Shown one piece after another: positions 1-25,874 of a stretch of 64,000 nucleotides of DNA; the stretch's first letter is position 1, and each line of letters starts with the position of its first letter. The DNA comes from Haliclona indistincta (Eukaryota > Porifera > Demospongiae > Haplosclerida > Chalinidae), in NCBI GenBank assembly GCA_964017065.1, contig OZ024790.1:1792631-1856630 (forward strand). Reading direction: 5' to 3'. A program made the translations under genes and the position numbers. The notes beneath the pieces were generated by a model that worked only from the letters and a program-made list of their open reading frames with translations, was not told the origin of the DNA and did no database searches.

Positions 1-117
1 ACAGATACTGTTATAAAGTGAAATGTGTAATAAATGCAGCCATCACAGCATCATAGGGCACAAAGTTTAATACGAAAATAAATGACAATAACGTAATAAT
101 ATTGTGAGCAGATTTAA

Positions 118-700
118 GGTGGCGGTGCACTTAGTTAATATTCAACACCCACGCAACGTGCGTTTTATTAATAACTAGACTTTATAACTACAGCGATTTA
201 CATAACAGTATGGGGGAAATAATACATGAAGCGTCTGTGGCTGCTATCTCGACTGTCGAGCAATAGATCGACGCGCTTCAAACGCAGCAGCATGCAGCAC
301 CATCTTGCCCACAGACGTATAGAGCGGATTTCCATAATACGATCCAGAATTTGTTTTAAAGAATTTTTTCTGGTCTAGGCTTGCTGTTTTGCAGGGTTAG
401 CAAGGGAGTATCGAAAAATCGCTCTATACGTCTCTGCGCGCTGGAATTTTAAAGCTGTAAACGAAGTTCTTTCCGGAGCAAGCTAGCCGAACTGGAGATA
501 ACAGCCACAGACCGGTCTTTAATGGGCGAGCTCACTGCTCCACGTTAGCTAAATACTTCGTGACTGAACTTGCTATAATCGATGTTTATCGATAGACAAA
601 ACAAAATGCATACTGGAGCACGCCAGTACAAAATACCATTGCACAGAAAATAAAGCTGCTTACAAACTTATGAATTTCATTAAATTGGTGCACCGCCACC
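118..700. mobile_element. TTAA-flanked foldback MITE, 583 bp
   Basis: Ends GGTGGCGGTGCAC...GTGCACCGCCACC, with TTAA at 114-117 and 701-704. Internally it contains a large imperfect palindrome around GACGTATAGAGCG / CGCTCTATACGTC. TTAA target sites suggest mobilisation by a piggyBac-like transposase (inference). Confidence 0.75.
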
Positions 701-704
701 TTAA

Positions 705-1287
705 GGGGGCGGTGCATGATTTTATGGGGGACTTTGATGTGCTGCATCTTGTTTTCTGCTTAGCATATATGCACAAAAGTGCTTTTATTGATTAGACCAA
801 GTCTAACACTACCTGCCGTGCAACTATGGCGAGCTGGTGACGCTCTCGGGTACGCACAAAAGACCTCGCTTCTGCTACATGGTTTGTACACGTTTTCTCG
901 ACTTCTGAGCTAGAGATCGACGCGCTGTAAACGCAGTACTATTCAGTACCATCTTGCGCAGAAACGTATAGAGCGATTTGTCGATATTCGTTCGCGAAGG
1001 TAGCAAAGCAGCGTTCGTGCACTAGAAAAAACTACGCTGTAAAAAAAGTAAGCGCTATTACGAAAATTCGCTCTATACGTTTGTGCGCAAGATGCTACTG
1101 AATAGCACTGCGTTTACAGCGCGTCGATCTCTTGCTCAGAAGTCGAGAAAACGTGTACAAACCATCCGTGTATTATTTCTGCCATACTCTTATGGGAGAT
1201 CGGTTTGTTTATAAATAGTTATTCAACCACAACAACATAACCATGTAACTATGAATAATTTGAATATTAAGTCCTTGCACCGCCACC
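705..1287. mobile_element. Second TTAA-flanked foldback MITE, 583 bp, inverted relative to the first
   Basis: Shares the TTAA at 701-704 with its neighbour and ends at TTAA 1288-1291. Read backwards it aligns with the first element (GGTGGCGGTGCA, TTAATATTCAA, ATCGACGCGCT, ACGTATAGAGCG). It has exactly the same length, 583 bp. Confidence 0.75.
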
Positions 1288-1612
1288 TTAAGTCATTTTG
1301 CTCCTGCAATATTTGAGCGCACGCATGTTTTCAACTTGCTGCCATTCATCTAAATTTAGTACCATGGCTCTAAAATTTGATATACAGCGAGCAGAATGAT
1401 AAAATATTATACAAAAAAATTTCATGTGAGTTTCAGTAATTTTTTATCGAGTAGCAGCCATTTGAAAACAGGCGTGCAATCAAAAATTGCAGGAGGGAAG
1501 TGACCCTTTTACAAATCCGCTCACAATTCACTCCTTGCGTGTATGTAAATTGCACAGCAATCAATTTTTTTGATTCGGCAACAAAATTTTGTGTGTTGTT
1601 TGGGTTGCATGA

Positions 1613-15509
<13,897 letters not shown>

Positions 15510-16664
15510 AAAGGAAGATAATTTGAAGAGATCTGCTGTTATTAATAATTATTAAAAATGTCTAAACTCTGTTGAACTAGATCTATTATTAAATTATTCA
15601 TTGTGATTATAGTCAATCTGTGGATCATCTGTTCTTTATTTTTGCTTTATTTCCGCAAATTTGTAAAAAAAGTACGTGTACACTCTCATAAAAAAAAACT
15701 GATATTTTTTGTTGTTGTCTGTCATCATCGCCATAGCAACTTAACTATAATTTTTTAATCCTATACCAACAGTGACACCAAGGTGCATGGATTAACTAGA
15801 CGTATGCTCATAGTAACTAATTAATCTGCAATATTCTCTATCACACAAATGGAATGCTAACTATGCATTGTATTATAGTACCATCAGTTTGAGTTACGAT
15901 ATCAATAGTTTCTATATGTATGTATAAATTATGTACGCAACTAGCTAGATCTTTCCGGAAGTTTAATATTTAGTGCATTGTTCAGTGTTCTTGCCTCTTA
16001 TTGTTAGTGAAGAGTAAGTTCCAACATTGTCTTACACAGACGTGTTCAGTCTCTGTTAACTTTTTTATTACTCTCACAATGATATCAGCCACGGAACACG
16101 ATAAGATGCTATGCCCTTTCACAATAAAAATGATTATTTTAACCACTCAAGAAAAACAGTGACCAACTTGGTAGCACCTAAATTTCACCGAATTCAGTAA
16201 TAAATTTTATTATTTTAGCAATATTTTTAATCTCCGATATGTTCCGCACTGAATTGACCAAACTTATTGTTAAAATTTTTTTTCATAAAATTGAGAAAGT
16301 GATTCCGGCATGCACACACACAGTACAAACAAGAAGGAGAGAGAGATATAGCGCACAGCACTTCAGTTAAGGTGAGATAGTATTAGCGATGAACGGGTAG
16401 TTAGTTATCGAGAAAAAATAATCAAAAAAATTAAAGTGAAGTGATTTTAGGTAATTTGTGGGTAGTTGAGGACGGTGTCGAAGAAAGGAAAAAATACCTG
16501 TTAGCAAAAGGTGAACTAACGAAAAAATGAAAATTTCAAATGATCAAAAAATAATAAGTAATTATTATAATAAATAAAATTCTGCGAAATAAACTAACAA
16601 GCAAAAATAAGTAGCCTTTGTTGATAAATGTCTAGTGTGTCGTTACTTTTGAGAGAGGAGATAG
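15510..16664. other. Convergent intergenic region GLDC/forkhead
   Basis: AT-rich, with 3' UTRs of both genes. ATTAAA at 15551 (+) and AATAAA at 16206-16211 (-) are candidate polyadenylation signals. No further gene seen. Confidence 0.55.
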
Positions 16665-17834
16665 TTAGCTGGTCTTAAGTAGGTTGGAGATAGTGAAGTT
16701 GCATTTACCGGCTGCAGCGAGGTCGCCGTTTGGAGACATTGTGACAGCTGTATGCTCGGCTGGGAAGCCATTGCAGTCCATGTTTGGAGGAGCAGAGTAA
16801 GGGAAGGTGTAGGGAGAGCGAGGGCTTGATGGTGTGTGCTGCTGCTGTGGAGGTGCTTGACCGTGGAAGGGATCAGCGTGTCCAGCTACGCCGCAGAAAG
16901 GGAGACTCACACCAGGGCTGCCGGGAAGAGGGGAGGGTTGGCTGGCTAGGGGAGGGTAGGTCCAGGAGGGCTGAGTGATGCACTCGCCTGGCTGGTAGTG
17001 TCTGAGCGGGTTGAAGTGGGGAGGAGGTGTGGGAACAGCGAAGGCCCCTCGCGCATTCTGAGGAAGATGAGGGAACTCGTACGGCATCTCTGCAAGAGGA
17101 GGAGAGCTGAATCCTCTTCGGACGAACATCTCCTCTGTTGCGGGAATAACGCCAAAGAATTTCTGTTCTGGGTTGTGGTACGGGTAAGTGTGGAGGGGGT
17201 TCTTGAGGTCGAATCCGTTCGGAGACAGGATCACAGGGCTCTCTACTTTAGGCATCATTTGACAGCCAGGTTCTCCTGGATGAAGGGCGGTAGGAGAGGT
17301 AAGGTTGTCAGAGTAGGGCTTCTGTGGGAGTTGGTGGAGGAATCGATATCTACGACGAAGGAATGAACCGTTCTTGAACATCTCGGCACTTGCTGGGTGC
17401 AGTTTCCAGAAGTTGCCTTTGCCTGATGAGCCGTACTCGCGAGGCACCTTGATGAAGCAATCATTCAGGCTGAGGTTGTGACGGATGGAGTTTTGCCACG
17501 CGGGCCACCTCTTCCTGTAGTAAGGAAACTGCTGGATAATGAAGTCACAGATTTCACCGAGAGTGAGCATTTTGTTTGGAGACTGAGAGATAGCCATAGC
17601 TATCAGAGCGATGTAGGAGTATGGAGGTTTCACGTCATCTTGGCTACACTCAGATACGGACGCTGCCTTCTTGCGGCTACGTGATCGTTTGCTGTCGCCC
17701 TTGTCTTTGGATTTATCCTTCCCATCTGCAGCAGTAGCCACAGTGGTGTCTTTGCTGAGTACAGGAGGTGGTGTGAGACTGTTTCCACTGGTACAAGAGT
17801 TGATGATGTCACCTGACTCCTCTTTGACTTTCAA
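16665..17834 (-). CDS. Forkhead gene exon 2
   Basis: Carries the whole DNA-binding domain, the Pro-rich region and the stop. The reading frame stays open 12 bp further upstream through ctgcag, but that stretch is intron-like and has no ATG, so an acceptor at 17835 is preferred. Confidence 0.92.
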   Translation of the reverse strand: MKVKEESGDIINSCTSGNSLTPPPVLSKDTTVATAADGKDKSKDKGDSKRSRSRKKAASVSECSQDDVKPPYSYIALIAMAISQSPNKMLTLGEICDFIIQQFPYYRKRWPAWQNSIRHNLSLNDCFIKVPREYGSSGKGNFWKLHPASAEMFKNGSFLRRRYRFLHQLPQKPYSDNLTSPTALHPGEPGCQMMPKVESPVILSPNGFDLKNPLHTYPYHNPEQKFFGVIPATEEMFVRRGFSSPPLAEMPYEFPHLPQNARGAFAVPTPPPHFNPLRHYQPGECITQPSWTYPPLASQPSPLPGSPGVSLPFCGVAGHADPFHGQAPPQQQHTPSSPRSPYTFPYSAPPNMDCNGFPAEHTAVTMSPNGDLAAAGKCNFTISNLLKTS

Positions 17835-18508
17835 CTGCAGAATCAAGATAGAGAAGAGAAACTAGTAAAACCAGTTCACATGACAATTAATTTTTAAACA
17901 CACCAATGTCAGCTGCAGCTAGCTATAGGCAGGCCCACGATGCATTACTAAAGGCGGGACTCAAAGTGTCTGTGATAATATACTTTTACAAGCACGACAC
18001 TTATGTTCTCCGCCCGCTTCGCACGGATCAGACGACTTTGCAGGCGTATGAATAGTTTTGCGCGAGCGCACCACAGCCGCAGATTGTACCTTGACTGCGT
18101 CTGCATAACAAGCCAGTCGCATTAGCAATCATGACGATAAGCAGACAGCACAGCAGAGATAACAGCAATACCTGCTGCTCGCCTAGTCATGCCGGGGTAT
18201 AGAGTTCTACTAACATGTAATTGGACGAACCGAGAAATCATAACAGTTTAGAGTATTTTCCAGTCGCAGACAAAACACTGAAATACACTCGAGTGTGCTA
18301 CCACTGTAAAAAATTTATAATGACCAGCTGCAAAGGCGCAAATACACGGCAATTTGCACTATTACTAAAGACTCAAGCTACAATAAAACGTAACAATAAA
18401 CACTGCTATTGCTAAGAGTCTGCATACCTCGGCATTCTCTTCTGTTTTCAGCTTTGCAGCTGCAACGGACATGGAGTCCGAGACGACCTCTTTGGCTGTA
18501 GTCATCAT
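16665..18508 (-). CDS. Forkhead-box transcription factor, FoxD-like, two exons
   Basis: Predicted DNA-binding nuclear factor of 416 aa. Exon 1 is 18508-18428 (27 codons from tandem ATGs, donor gtatgc); exon 2 is 17834-16665 (acceptor ttctgcag). The phase-0 junction reads KTEENAE-LKVKEES. A basic stretch SKRSRSRKK (about residues 75-83) precedes the forkhead domain at about 96-190. The domain runs from [14 protein letters not shown], through recognition helix [13 protein letters not shown], to [28 protein letters not shown] and [10 protein letters not shown] are closest to FoxD in my recollection; FoxE and FoxB are less likely. A long Pro/His-rich C-terminal region ends in [10 protein letters not shown], an eh1-like Groucho-binding motif (407-413). 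The start gives the only N-terminal exon in frame. An AATAAA lies at 16206-16211 on the coding strand. Confidence 0.9.
18428..18508 (-). CDS. Forkhead gene exon 1
   Basis: 27 codons, [15 protein letters not shown] onward, ending GAG before donor gtatgc. Its last residues contain LKTE, a SUMO-type consensus, matched by VKEE just after the junction. There is no track of this short exon in longer reading frames; it was placed by phase and acceptor match. Confidence 0.78.
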
Positions 18509-18683
18509 TTGAAAGCAGTAAGTTTTGCAACTGCACTGATAGATGATAAGTTGGAATTCGGCTCTCTTGCACGAAATCTGCTCTCCAGCTCAAGATGACG
18601 GCGTTATATGAGCTCCAGGAGAACTTAGTTCCGCTACCGGCTTCGTGGGGGAGGATTATTACGGTGAACCGCGTGGTTTGCAG

Positions 18684-18691
18684 TGACGTCA
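18684..18691. promoter_or_regulatory. Palindromic CRE (TGACGTCA) upstream of the forkhead gene
   Basis: Perfect CREB/ATF consensus 176 bp upstream of the forkhead ATG, four bases from an E2F-like site. Binding is inferred from the motif only. Confidence 0.5.
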
Positions 18692-18695
18692 TCAC

Positions 18696-18708
18696 TTTTT
18701 GGCGGGAA
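18696..18708. promoter_or_regulatory. E2F-like site (TTTTTGGCGGGAA)
   Basis: Matches the E2F consensus TTTSGCGSGAA and lies about 190 bp upstream of the forkhead start, next to the CRE. Confidence 0.45.
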
Positions 18709-18829
18709 GATTTCACTACAGTATAGTACAGTACAGATAGTGGACATTTCTGGAATGAAATTACTCTTGTACCGCAGAACGCAGACCGCGACAAATACTC
18801 ACGAATTGAACAGATACACTATTGGATGT

Positions 18830-18840
18830 TTTATTTTATT
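18830..18840 (-). terminator. STAMBP: Polyadenylation signals of the STAMBP gene
   Basis: Two overlapping AATAAA hexamers on the minus strand, about 125-135 bp after the STAMBP stop. The transcript would end about 120-150 bp from the CRE of the forkhead promoter. Confidence 0.55.
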
Positions 18841-18964
18841 AAAAAAGCAAGAACTACTACAATTGCAACAAAAATAACAATAACAATACTCTTAATTCTA
18901 CGAAGAATAGAACAGTACAAACATAGTTTAAAATCTTGTTTGGTCTCTGCAGCTGGATAGCGTT

Positions 18965-18999
18965 TCACCTTAAGTCAACAATTTCCACCCTGGTATCCT
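18965..18999 (-). CDS. STAMBP: STAMBP last exon
   Basis: 35 nt: [10 protein letters not shown] and TGA. The IVDLR end matches ITDLR of vertebrate AMSH. Acceptor ttttcag. Confidence 0.88.
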
Positions 19000-21900
19000 C
19001 TGAAAACTGTATGTGTTTACATTCCTGTAAAAAGAGATGGATAAAGTTGGCGATAAAGTAAGCTCCTTGTATACACTGCTGTGGGTCCTTTGTATATTCA
19101 ATCAATGGACCATGTCAGCTTGTCTGCAGTTATCTTTGCCTCACAGTTGTGACTAGTAGATTGTTTATGAGCAAGATTCTAAGCAAGCTGTCCTGGGTCT
19201 ATGTTTATACAGATTTGTCCCTACTTGTACGGTTAGTACAAGTAATTTGTTGTACAACAATAGAAGCTCAATAGAAAAATTAATACAAATCTTAACAAGA
19301 AAGATCAAACAGACGAGTGGACTTTATGAAACAATGCACCCTGAATAAAGGACACTTGTAAACTAAAAATAGAACAGTGCTTTTCAAAAGACTCCCAATC
19401 AGCATTGTGAAGCTGTGGTGAGCAATTAATACTCATTTTACGCCAATTTATGTATAGTTGGCACCTTATTGGTATTCGCAATAGACGAATTCTCAATCTC
19501 AGCTGCCTAGGAATAAGTCACAAACAACTCAATCGAGCACCTTCTAAAACCTTACACGGCTAGATAGTGTCTATGTATAGGCAGTAACTCCAGTTAGGTT
19601 CATTTGGTTCAATATTGTTAGTATTTTCAGAGTTTTGGTTTTAAAATCTTTGCCAATGGCAGGTGAGACCAACTAGCATAGCTATACAAAGGTCTCCCAA
19701 AAACAACACAAAACCATACAACTAGAAATGAGAAATACACGAACAGTAACTTGACCTAAAACAAGCAGCCTAGCTTGAATCAAAGGCCCTAAAAGTGTTC
19801 TCTGTAGCTTGGTGAATGGAACAACAAGGGAGGTTGGTTGCCACTACTCCACATGATTAGCCATAAGGTGCATTCTCAGACTAACTCATCAAGATGAGGT
19901 ACTGATAATGGGCTGCTGTGAAAACAATGGCTCAGGCTTCTTGGTCAATGGTTTACCATCAGTTAGGGAGCCAGCTGTGTGCCTGCCTTTGACTAATCAG
20001 AGCTAATGAACAATGCTGGAGTGTTACTGCACTCAGTCAACAGCCACCAATAAACATCTTGTGGTCACATGACAATGACCAATCAGAATCTAGCTGTCAT
20101 GTGACAACATGAAGCAGCATCTAGAACAAAACTGTGATCACAACAATACTTAATCAGTTCAGAGCACTGATGCAGCTGTATGCTGCCGTAGCCAAAACAA
20201 TCTTGGGTGATTATCGAGTTACTACAACTTTTTACAGACAAGGCTCATACCACAATGTATTTACTACTCTACCACACTGTGCAGCAAGTGTTATCATCTC
20301 TCTAATAAATCTATAGACAACTAGCACAGTACAGCTCATGTAGACAAAAAGTAGGTGTGTCAATAGTTATTCCTTATCTCTTCACCAAACGGGACAGTAG
20401 ACAATAAGGTGTCTTCCTTTGAGGAGCAACAAACAGCCACAGCTCAGAGTGAATACAAGATTTCAACTACCTATGAAATACAAGTATTCGCAATCCCATA
20501 CTGTGTACAACAACACAGGTCTGAAGAAATTACGAAATATTGCAACAAACGAGTGCATATACCAGTAATCCAGCAAGCAGCAAATACAGCAATGCACACG
20601 GAGAATGCAAAGTATGTATGCTTGAACATTTTAGTGCTTTGCTACCTATAGTGTATTTATCTCATGCACCACCAATACATGAGAGATAGGTCAGTAAGAG
20701 CTTATTGTTGAACCTAATTGACACCACCACTGCATTTTCATGAGTTCGGTGTGTGTTGCAGTTGTAAATTGCAACTTTATAAGTGACAATTGACCTTGCC
20801 AGGTCTCCTGGGCCTTAACAAGATGAGGCTAATCAAGTGAAGTCCTTTGGGACCTACTACAGCCGCCCACTGGCGTATGACGCTGGAAAAACAACTAGTT
20901 ATTAAATTGAACTAGAAAAAACAACTAGTTATTAAATTGAACTGGGAAAAACAACCAGTTATTAAATTGAACTGGAAACACAACTAGTTATTAAATTGAA
21001 CTGGAAAAACAACTAGTTATTAAATTGAACTGGAAAAACAACTAGCTATTAAATTGAACTTGAACCGAACCTATTCTTGAGGGTCAAGCATAATATGCAC
21101 ACACTATAATAGCAAATATTTTACCTTTTCAGATAAGTTTAGGTCATGCTTGGTAACAATAAAGCAACCGAGAAATGGGCTTAACTTCCACAATCGTTTG
21201 TACACATGTTACCGTAGTTACACTGTTACTATAGTCACGCCTACCAACCGACCTCATAGAGTGGTGGTTCCTTCGGATGAGAGTGGAATCCTTTCTGCGT
21301 ACAGTTTGAGATATAGCTAACCCCATGAGGCTGTGTGAGAGAGAACACGCCAGTCCTGTGGTAGAGAAACAATGAACGGTTAATGATTGAATTCACCAGA
21401 AGAAGGAAAAGTGTGATTAGTGGTAGTGAGGGGAAACAATGAGGAAAGGAGCTAGTGCACTCAAAGAAATAACCCATGCACCACTGTCACTATAGATGCA
21501 ATAGGACACCTGTACATTAAACAGCGTCTGGCTGCTCACAAAGAGTCGCTGGCAGAGCAAACACAGGTTCACTCTAGCACACCTGTGCACTAAGTATTGT
21601 ATGTTGCCCCACAATGGGTCACTGGTAGAGCCAGGACACCTGTGCACTAAGCAGTGCCTCACACTGCAACTCCAGGCTCATAGGAGTACCAATGGTGTCT
21701 CCCACTGCAGGTGTGGGCAGTTCCACCTGTGGTTAGCTGCATGTAAGACACAGCCAGTGCCCCCAAGCAGTTTTTACCAAAGTTTTACAAATGCAACAGA
21801 CACCGAATGTAACATTATTCACTATCAAGCCAGCTGTGGGCAATATCCCAGTACAGCAGTGTCCCTCTACACATTATTACCTGATAAGGTAAAGACTATG

Positions 21901-24900
21901 ACAACAATTGCCATACTCACCAGCCTACCAGCACATACCAGGCAAATTGCCCAAAGCCTTCTTCACACAATTACCAGCACACTATTATGACAAGAACAAC
22001 TACTGATTCAGTTAGGAGAGAAAAGAGAAGAAATTGGCTGCATGTGTTGGAAGACATTATAGTGGTGGGGGAGATGCTGAGACAAAACACATTGAGTATC
22101 AAAGTGACAAGATTAAATTTTGATTATAATCAGCTATGCTCTCTTGGTAGTCTCAAGTACATGTTACACTTGACTAGAGTATTGTTAAGGTGTAATCACT
22201 CTCTTTATGCATGAAGGGTAGTGGTTGAAAGAGGCATTGAAAGAGGCTGAGCCCCAGGCTACTAGAGAGGCATTAGTGAGTAGGCTGAGCCCCAGGCTAC
22301 TAGCTGTTAATGCATTGGGCAAGGCACATGATGGGCTCTTTGTATATCCACGCCCTGATGGATACCACATAGTGCCTTAGCAGTCTTCATCACTCTAGCC
22401 TTCGGACCACAGAGAAATTAGACAGAGCCAGTGGTGAGGCAGATGGAAAGCATTGTTTAGATCCTCAGCAGATAAAACCTGTTGCTATGTCAACAGGTTA
22501 CTGACAACATGAGCAAGAAGCTTGAAACAAAGCAGAACCTCTGAAATTTCAACCAATTTAAACCATGGATTAGTGGTTTGAATGTTTTAGTACTAAACCA
22601 CTTCAATTTACATTTCATAAGCAAGGTGGTCACTTCAAATAATAGAGTGTGTACATGTTGTTTGCCTACTGGGACCAGTACTAACACCAAATCAACACAC
22701 AGCTACTTCATGTGTTGTCACAAGAGCTGAACCAACAAATGACTTGTTGCACAACAAAGCTCTTCACAACAAGTAGAGAACATGAAGAAACACTTCAGAA
22801 TCAATGAACCAAGATTTTTGAATAACCACTTGGTTTCACACCTATTTTTAATATTACTAGTGTTAGTTTTTCACAGACCACGGATGTGCTTTGTTTAAGT
22901 TGGAGCCTAAAAAGCTTCCAACCATTGTTTTCTTACAATGTAGAAATTTAAATCACAGAGGGTCACATTAAGGTCGCACAGTTTTCTGATCATCCTCAAT
23001 TGTGTGCATATGAATGAAGACTAAAGTGACTAGACATCACATTAGAGCACCATGAAGGTGACACTTAACACTCAAGTATAAAAATTAATTCAAATAACTG
23101 AGTGACTTAGACTTAATCAAAAGCTGTCATTCTTGTTATTGCTAAACCAAAAACAATAATAAAAATTATCATTTCTCTGCCAGAGAGAAGAGGATAAAGA
23201 TCAAAGCAAAAAAGAGTGAGGTCAAAGGAAGAAGAATGAGATTGCTAATTGGAGTACAAAGTCTGTAAGAGGGTAGTGAGGTATGCCAGCAGGTGGCTGT
23301 CTATCACCATTGCTTTGATCATCTACTAATTAGTTAACAGAATCAACACAAGCTTGGTGCAACAAGCCTGATGTAAACAGAACCAACCAGCTGGAATTAG
23401 CACAAGTGAAACCTCCAAATAATAAAGGACAGACTGCTTTGTTCTTGTGAGAATGACTGCTTTCTCTCAAAAGTTCAAAAATGCGACCACCAATGTAGCT
23501 GGCTTCATGGTACCCAGAGCTAAGGAGGAATTATGAACGATTTTGGTGACAAATTGTTCTCTCCTTAAAGTTCAATGGAGAACGCAAAGATGAGACTGAG
23601 TGAGACAGAGATACACACAGTACTCCGTATAGAGTCTTCCATTGTTTTATCAGTGCTCTTTTTGCATTCAACAATCCCCTACACGTGTGTCGCACCAAAC
23701 CAGCAATTTCCTCTTCTTATCAGCTCTATCGTAGATCACTTGTAACTCCAACAAGCTCAGATACAGCGGAGAGACATTCCAAGAACCGACCATTAGTACA
23801 CAAGCAATGGTAAACAATGCAATAATGGTGAAAGAATGTGTTGAAATAACTCAAAAGTTCGAACAATCATTGAAATAACAATGAGACTCGGCTTGTTCTA
23901 AGCAAAGAGTGTTTAACAGGACAAAGAAACCTGTTTATGCAAGAATACCAATCAAAAGAAGCCAGTCAGGTGCAGTCATAGTAACGGAGCAGTGGTAGGC
24001 GGCAACAAGTGGAGAACAATGAGATTCACGAGAGCATGAAGAGTAGTAATCGACCAAGGCGGTAACTGCATTAACTCGGGCAGCCACATCCTGTTGACAT
24101 AGAACAGGTTACTACCGAGAGTATCTGAGAGACAGACTGTCGCTGGACTGGACACAACTATTTGTCACTTTTCACAGTGAGTAAGGTCACTTAATAACCA
24201 GTGTTGACAGGACCAATTATAGCCAATGCATTCAAGCAACAAATCTTACAAGTGCTGTATTCTTGATGACTCTACACGTTGCAGACAAACCCTTGAGCAC
24301 GAAGTAAAAAAAATTGCACGAGTTAAGATTTCGAGAAAAAAGTCGAAAACTGAACTCATCTAAATACTCATAGAGGGAAAATTTTGGTCACAATTTTGAA
24401 CAAACCAAGCAGAATACAGGCCTGTTAACTGGAACAAGCAGAAGTCAGCACTTTCCTTCAACACTTCCTTGGTTTCAGTGAAGCGGATACTGATTACAAC
24501 TATTCTACATAATATGCAGAGGAAGTTACCCGCTACATAGCATTGTGAAACTCTACACGATTGACTCAATGAATTATGATAATTACAAGATAAGTGACAA
24601 GAGAGTCTGAGAGAACAGCATGCATCTTGCTGGATTCAACAGAAGCTATACCATCTATTACATCATGCAAGTTTGTACACAAGCTAAAATGCTCAAGTTT
24701 GCCTGAAACTTTGGGCTCAGCACGAGTCAAAATGTTGCATTGCATGCTATAAATTGACCAGATAATCAGATAAAATTATCCAGAAGACAACCAAATTTGA
24801 TCAGATCCTCTGCAAGAGTCAGTGGTTTGTGAAATTGTCTCGAGAGAGTTGACCTCAATTGTCTAATCTGTACTTCATTAATGAAACACTGCCACAAATT

Positions 24901-25822
24901 AATAAACACAAAAAATGGAATAAATTTTAATTTCAGATAATTAGACAATTAGCAGCAAAAACAGTTAATTAGACCGTCCAATCAAACGACAATAGGTATG
25001 GTCAACCACACTGGATATCTTGGTAATAAGACAAAGATCGGCAATATTATTTCAGCTAATACTTACCCACAAAGCTATTAACCTGCGCTGCTTTCTACTG
25101 TTGCAGATTTAAAGGCAAGTGTAGCCTTACGAAATCCAATACTAGATGTTCATGGGATATGCAATACATGTAGTTTCCACAGCCCGAAACCTAGTCTGGG
25201 CCCTATACTATAGGTTTCAGAGCCTGTGCTAATAGGCATCAGAGCTGGTGCTAGCTCAAATGATACCTGCCAGACTAGTTGGAATTCAGGAAACCACAGC
25301 AGTTGGACCTGCTGTAGCTTTAGCAGTGCTCACCACTGTGCTATTAGCATGGCTTGTCACAGCTAGACCATACTACAACAACACTATAGTCTAACAGCAA
25401 CACAAGGTGCTATGTAAATTCATTATCTCACAAAGACAAAACTAAATCACCAAAGGACTGTAGTAAATACAGTGTTGTATCATACATTGTAATCATTGTC
25501 ACAGTTGAGCAACTTGTTTATATGCTCTGAGCCACATTCTCTTTTCTGTTATAGAGAATTCATTATTTGAAACAGCATACAGTGGGACCCCTCTTAGCAG
25601 ACACCCCACATCTCTCTATAATGGACACTTACTGAATCTCAAATATAACCCACATAATGTATAATAGTAAACCCCTGACCAGAGGACACCCTCTCTATAA
25701 TGGACATGGTCCCGATGGTGTCCGCCTTAGAGGGGCTCCACTGTAATTTTGAACAATTGTTTAAACTCATAATTAATTTTGTATTTTATTAGTCAAAATC
25801 TCAAAAACACGCAAGTATTGGT

Positions 25823-25874
<52 letters not shown>

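Larger units (their letters stand above)
104..1525. mobile_element. MITE family N, copy 1, interrupted by two TTAA elements
   Basis: The right part 1292-1525 matches 45241-45485. Its right end CAAATCCGCTCAC pairs with GTGAGCAGATTT at 104-115, which lies on the far side of the inserted pair 118-1287. This shows that the pair landed inside a pre-existing element. Confidence 0.6.
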
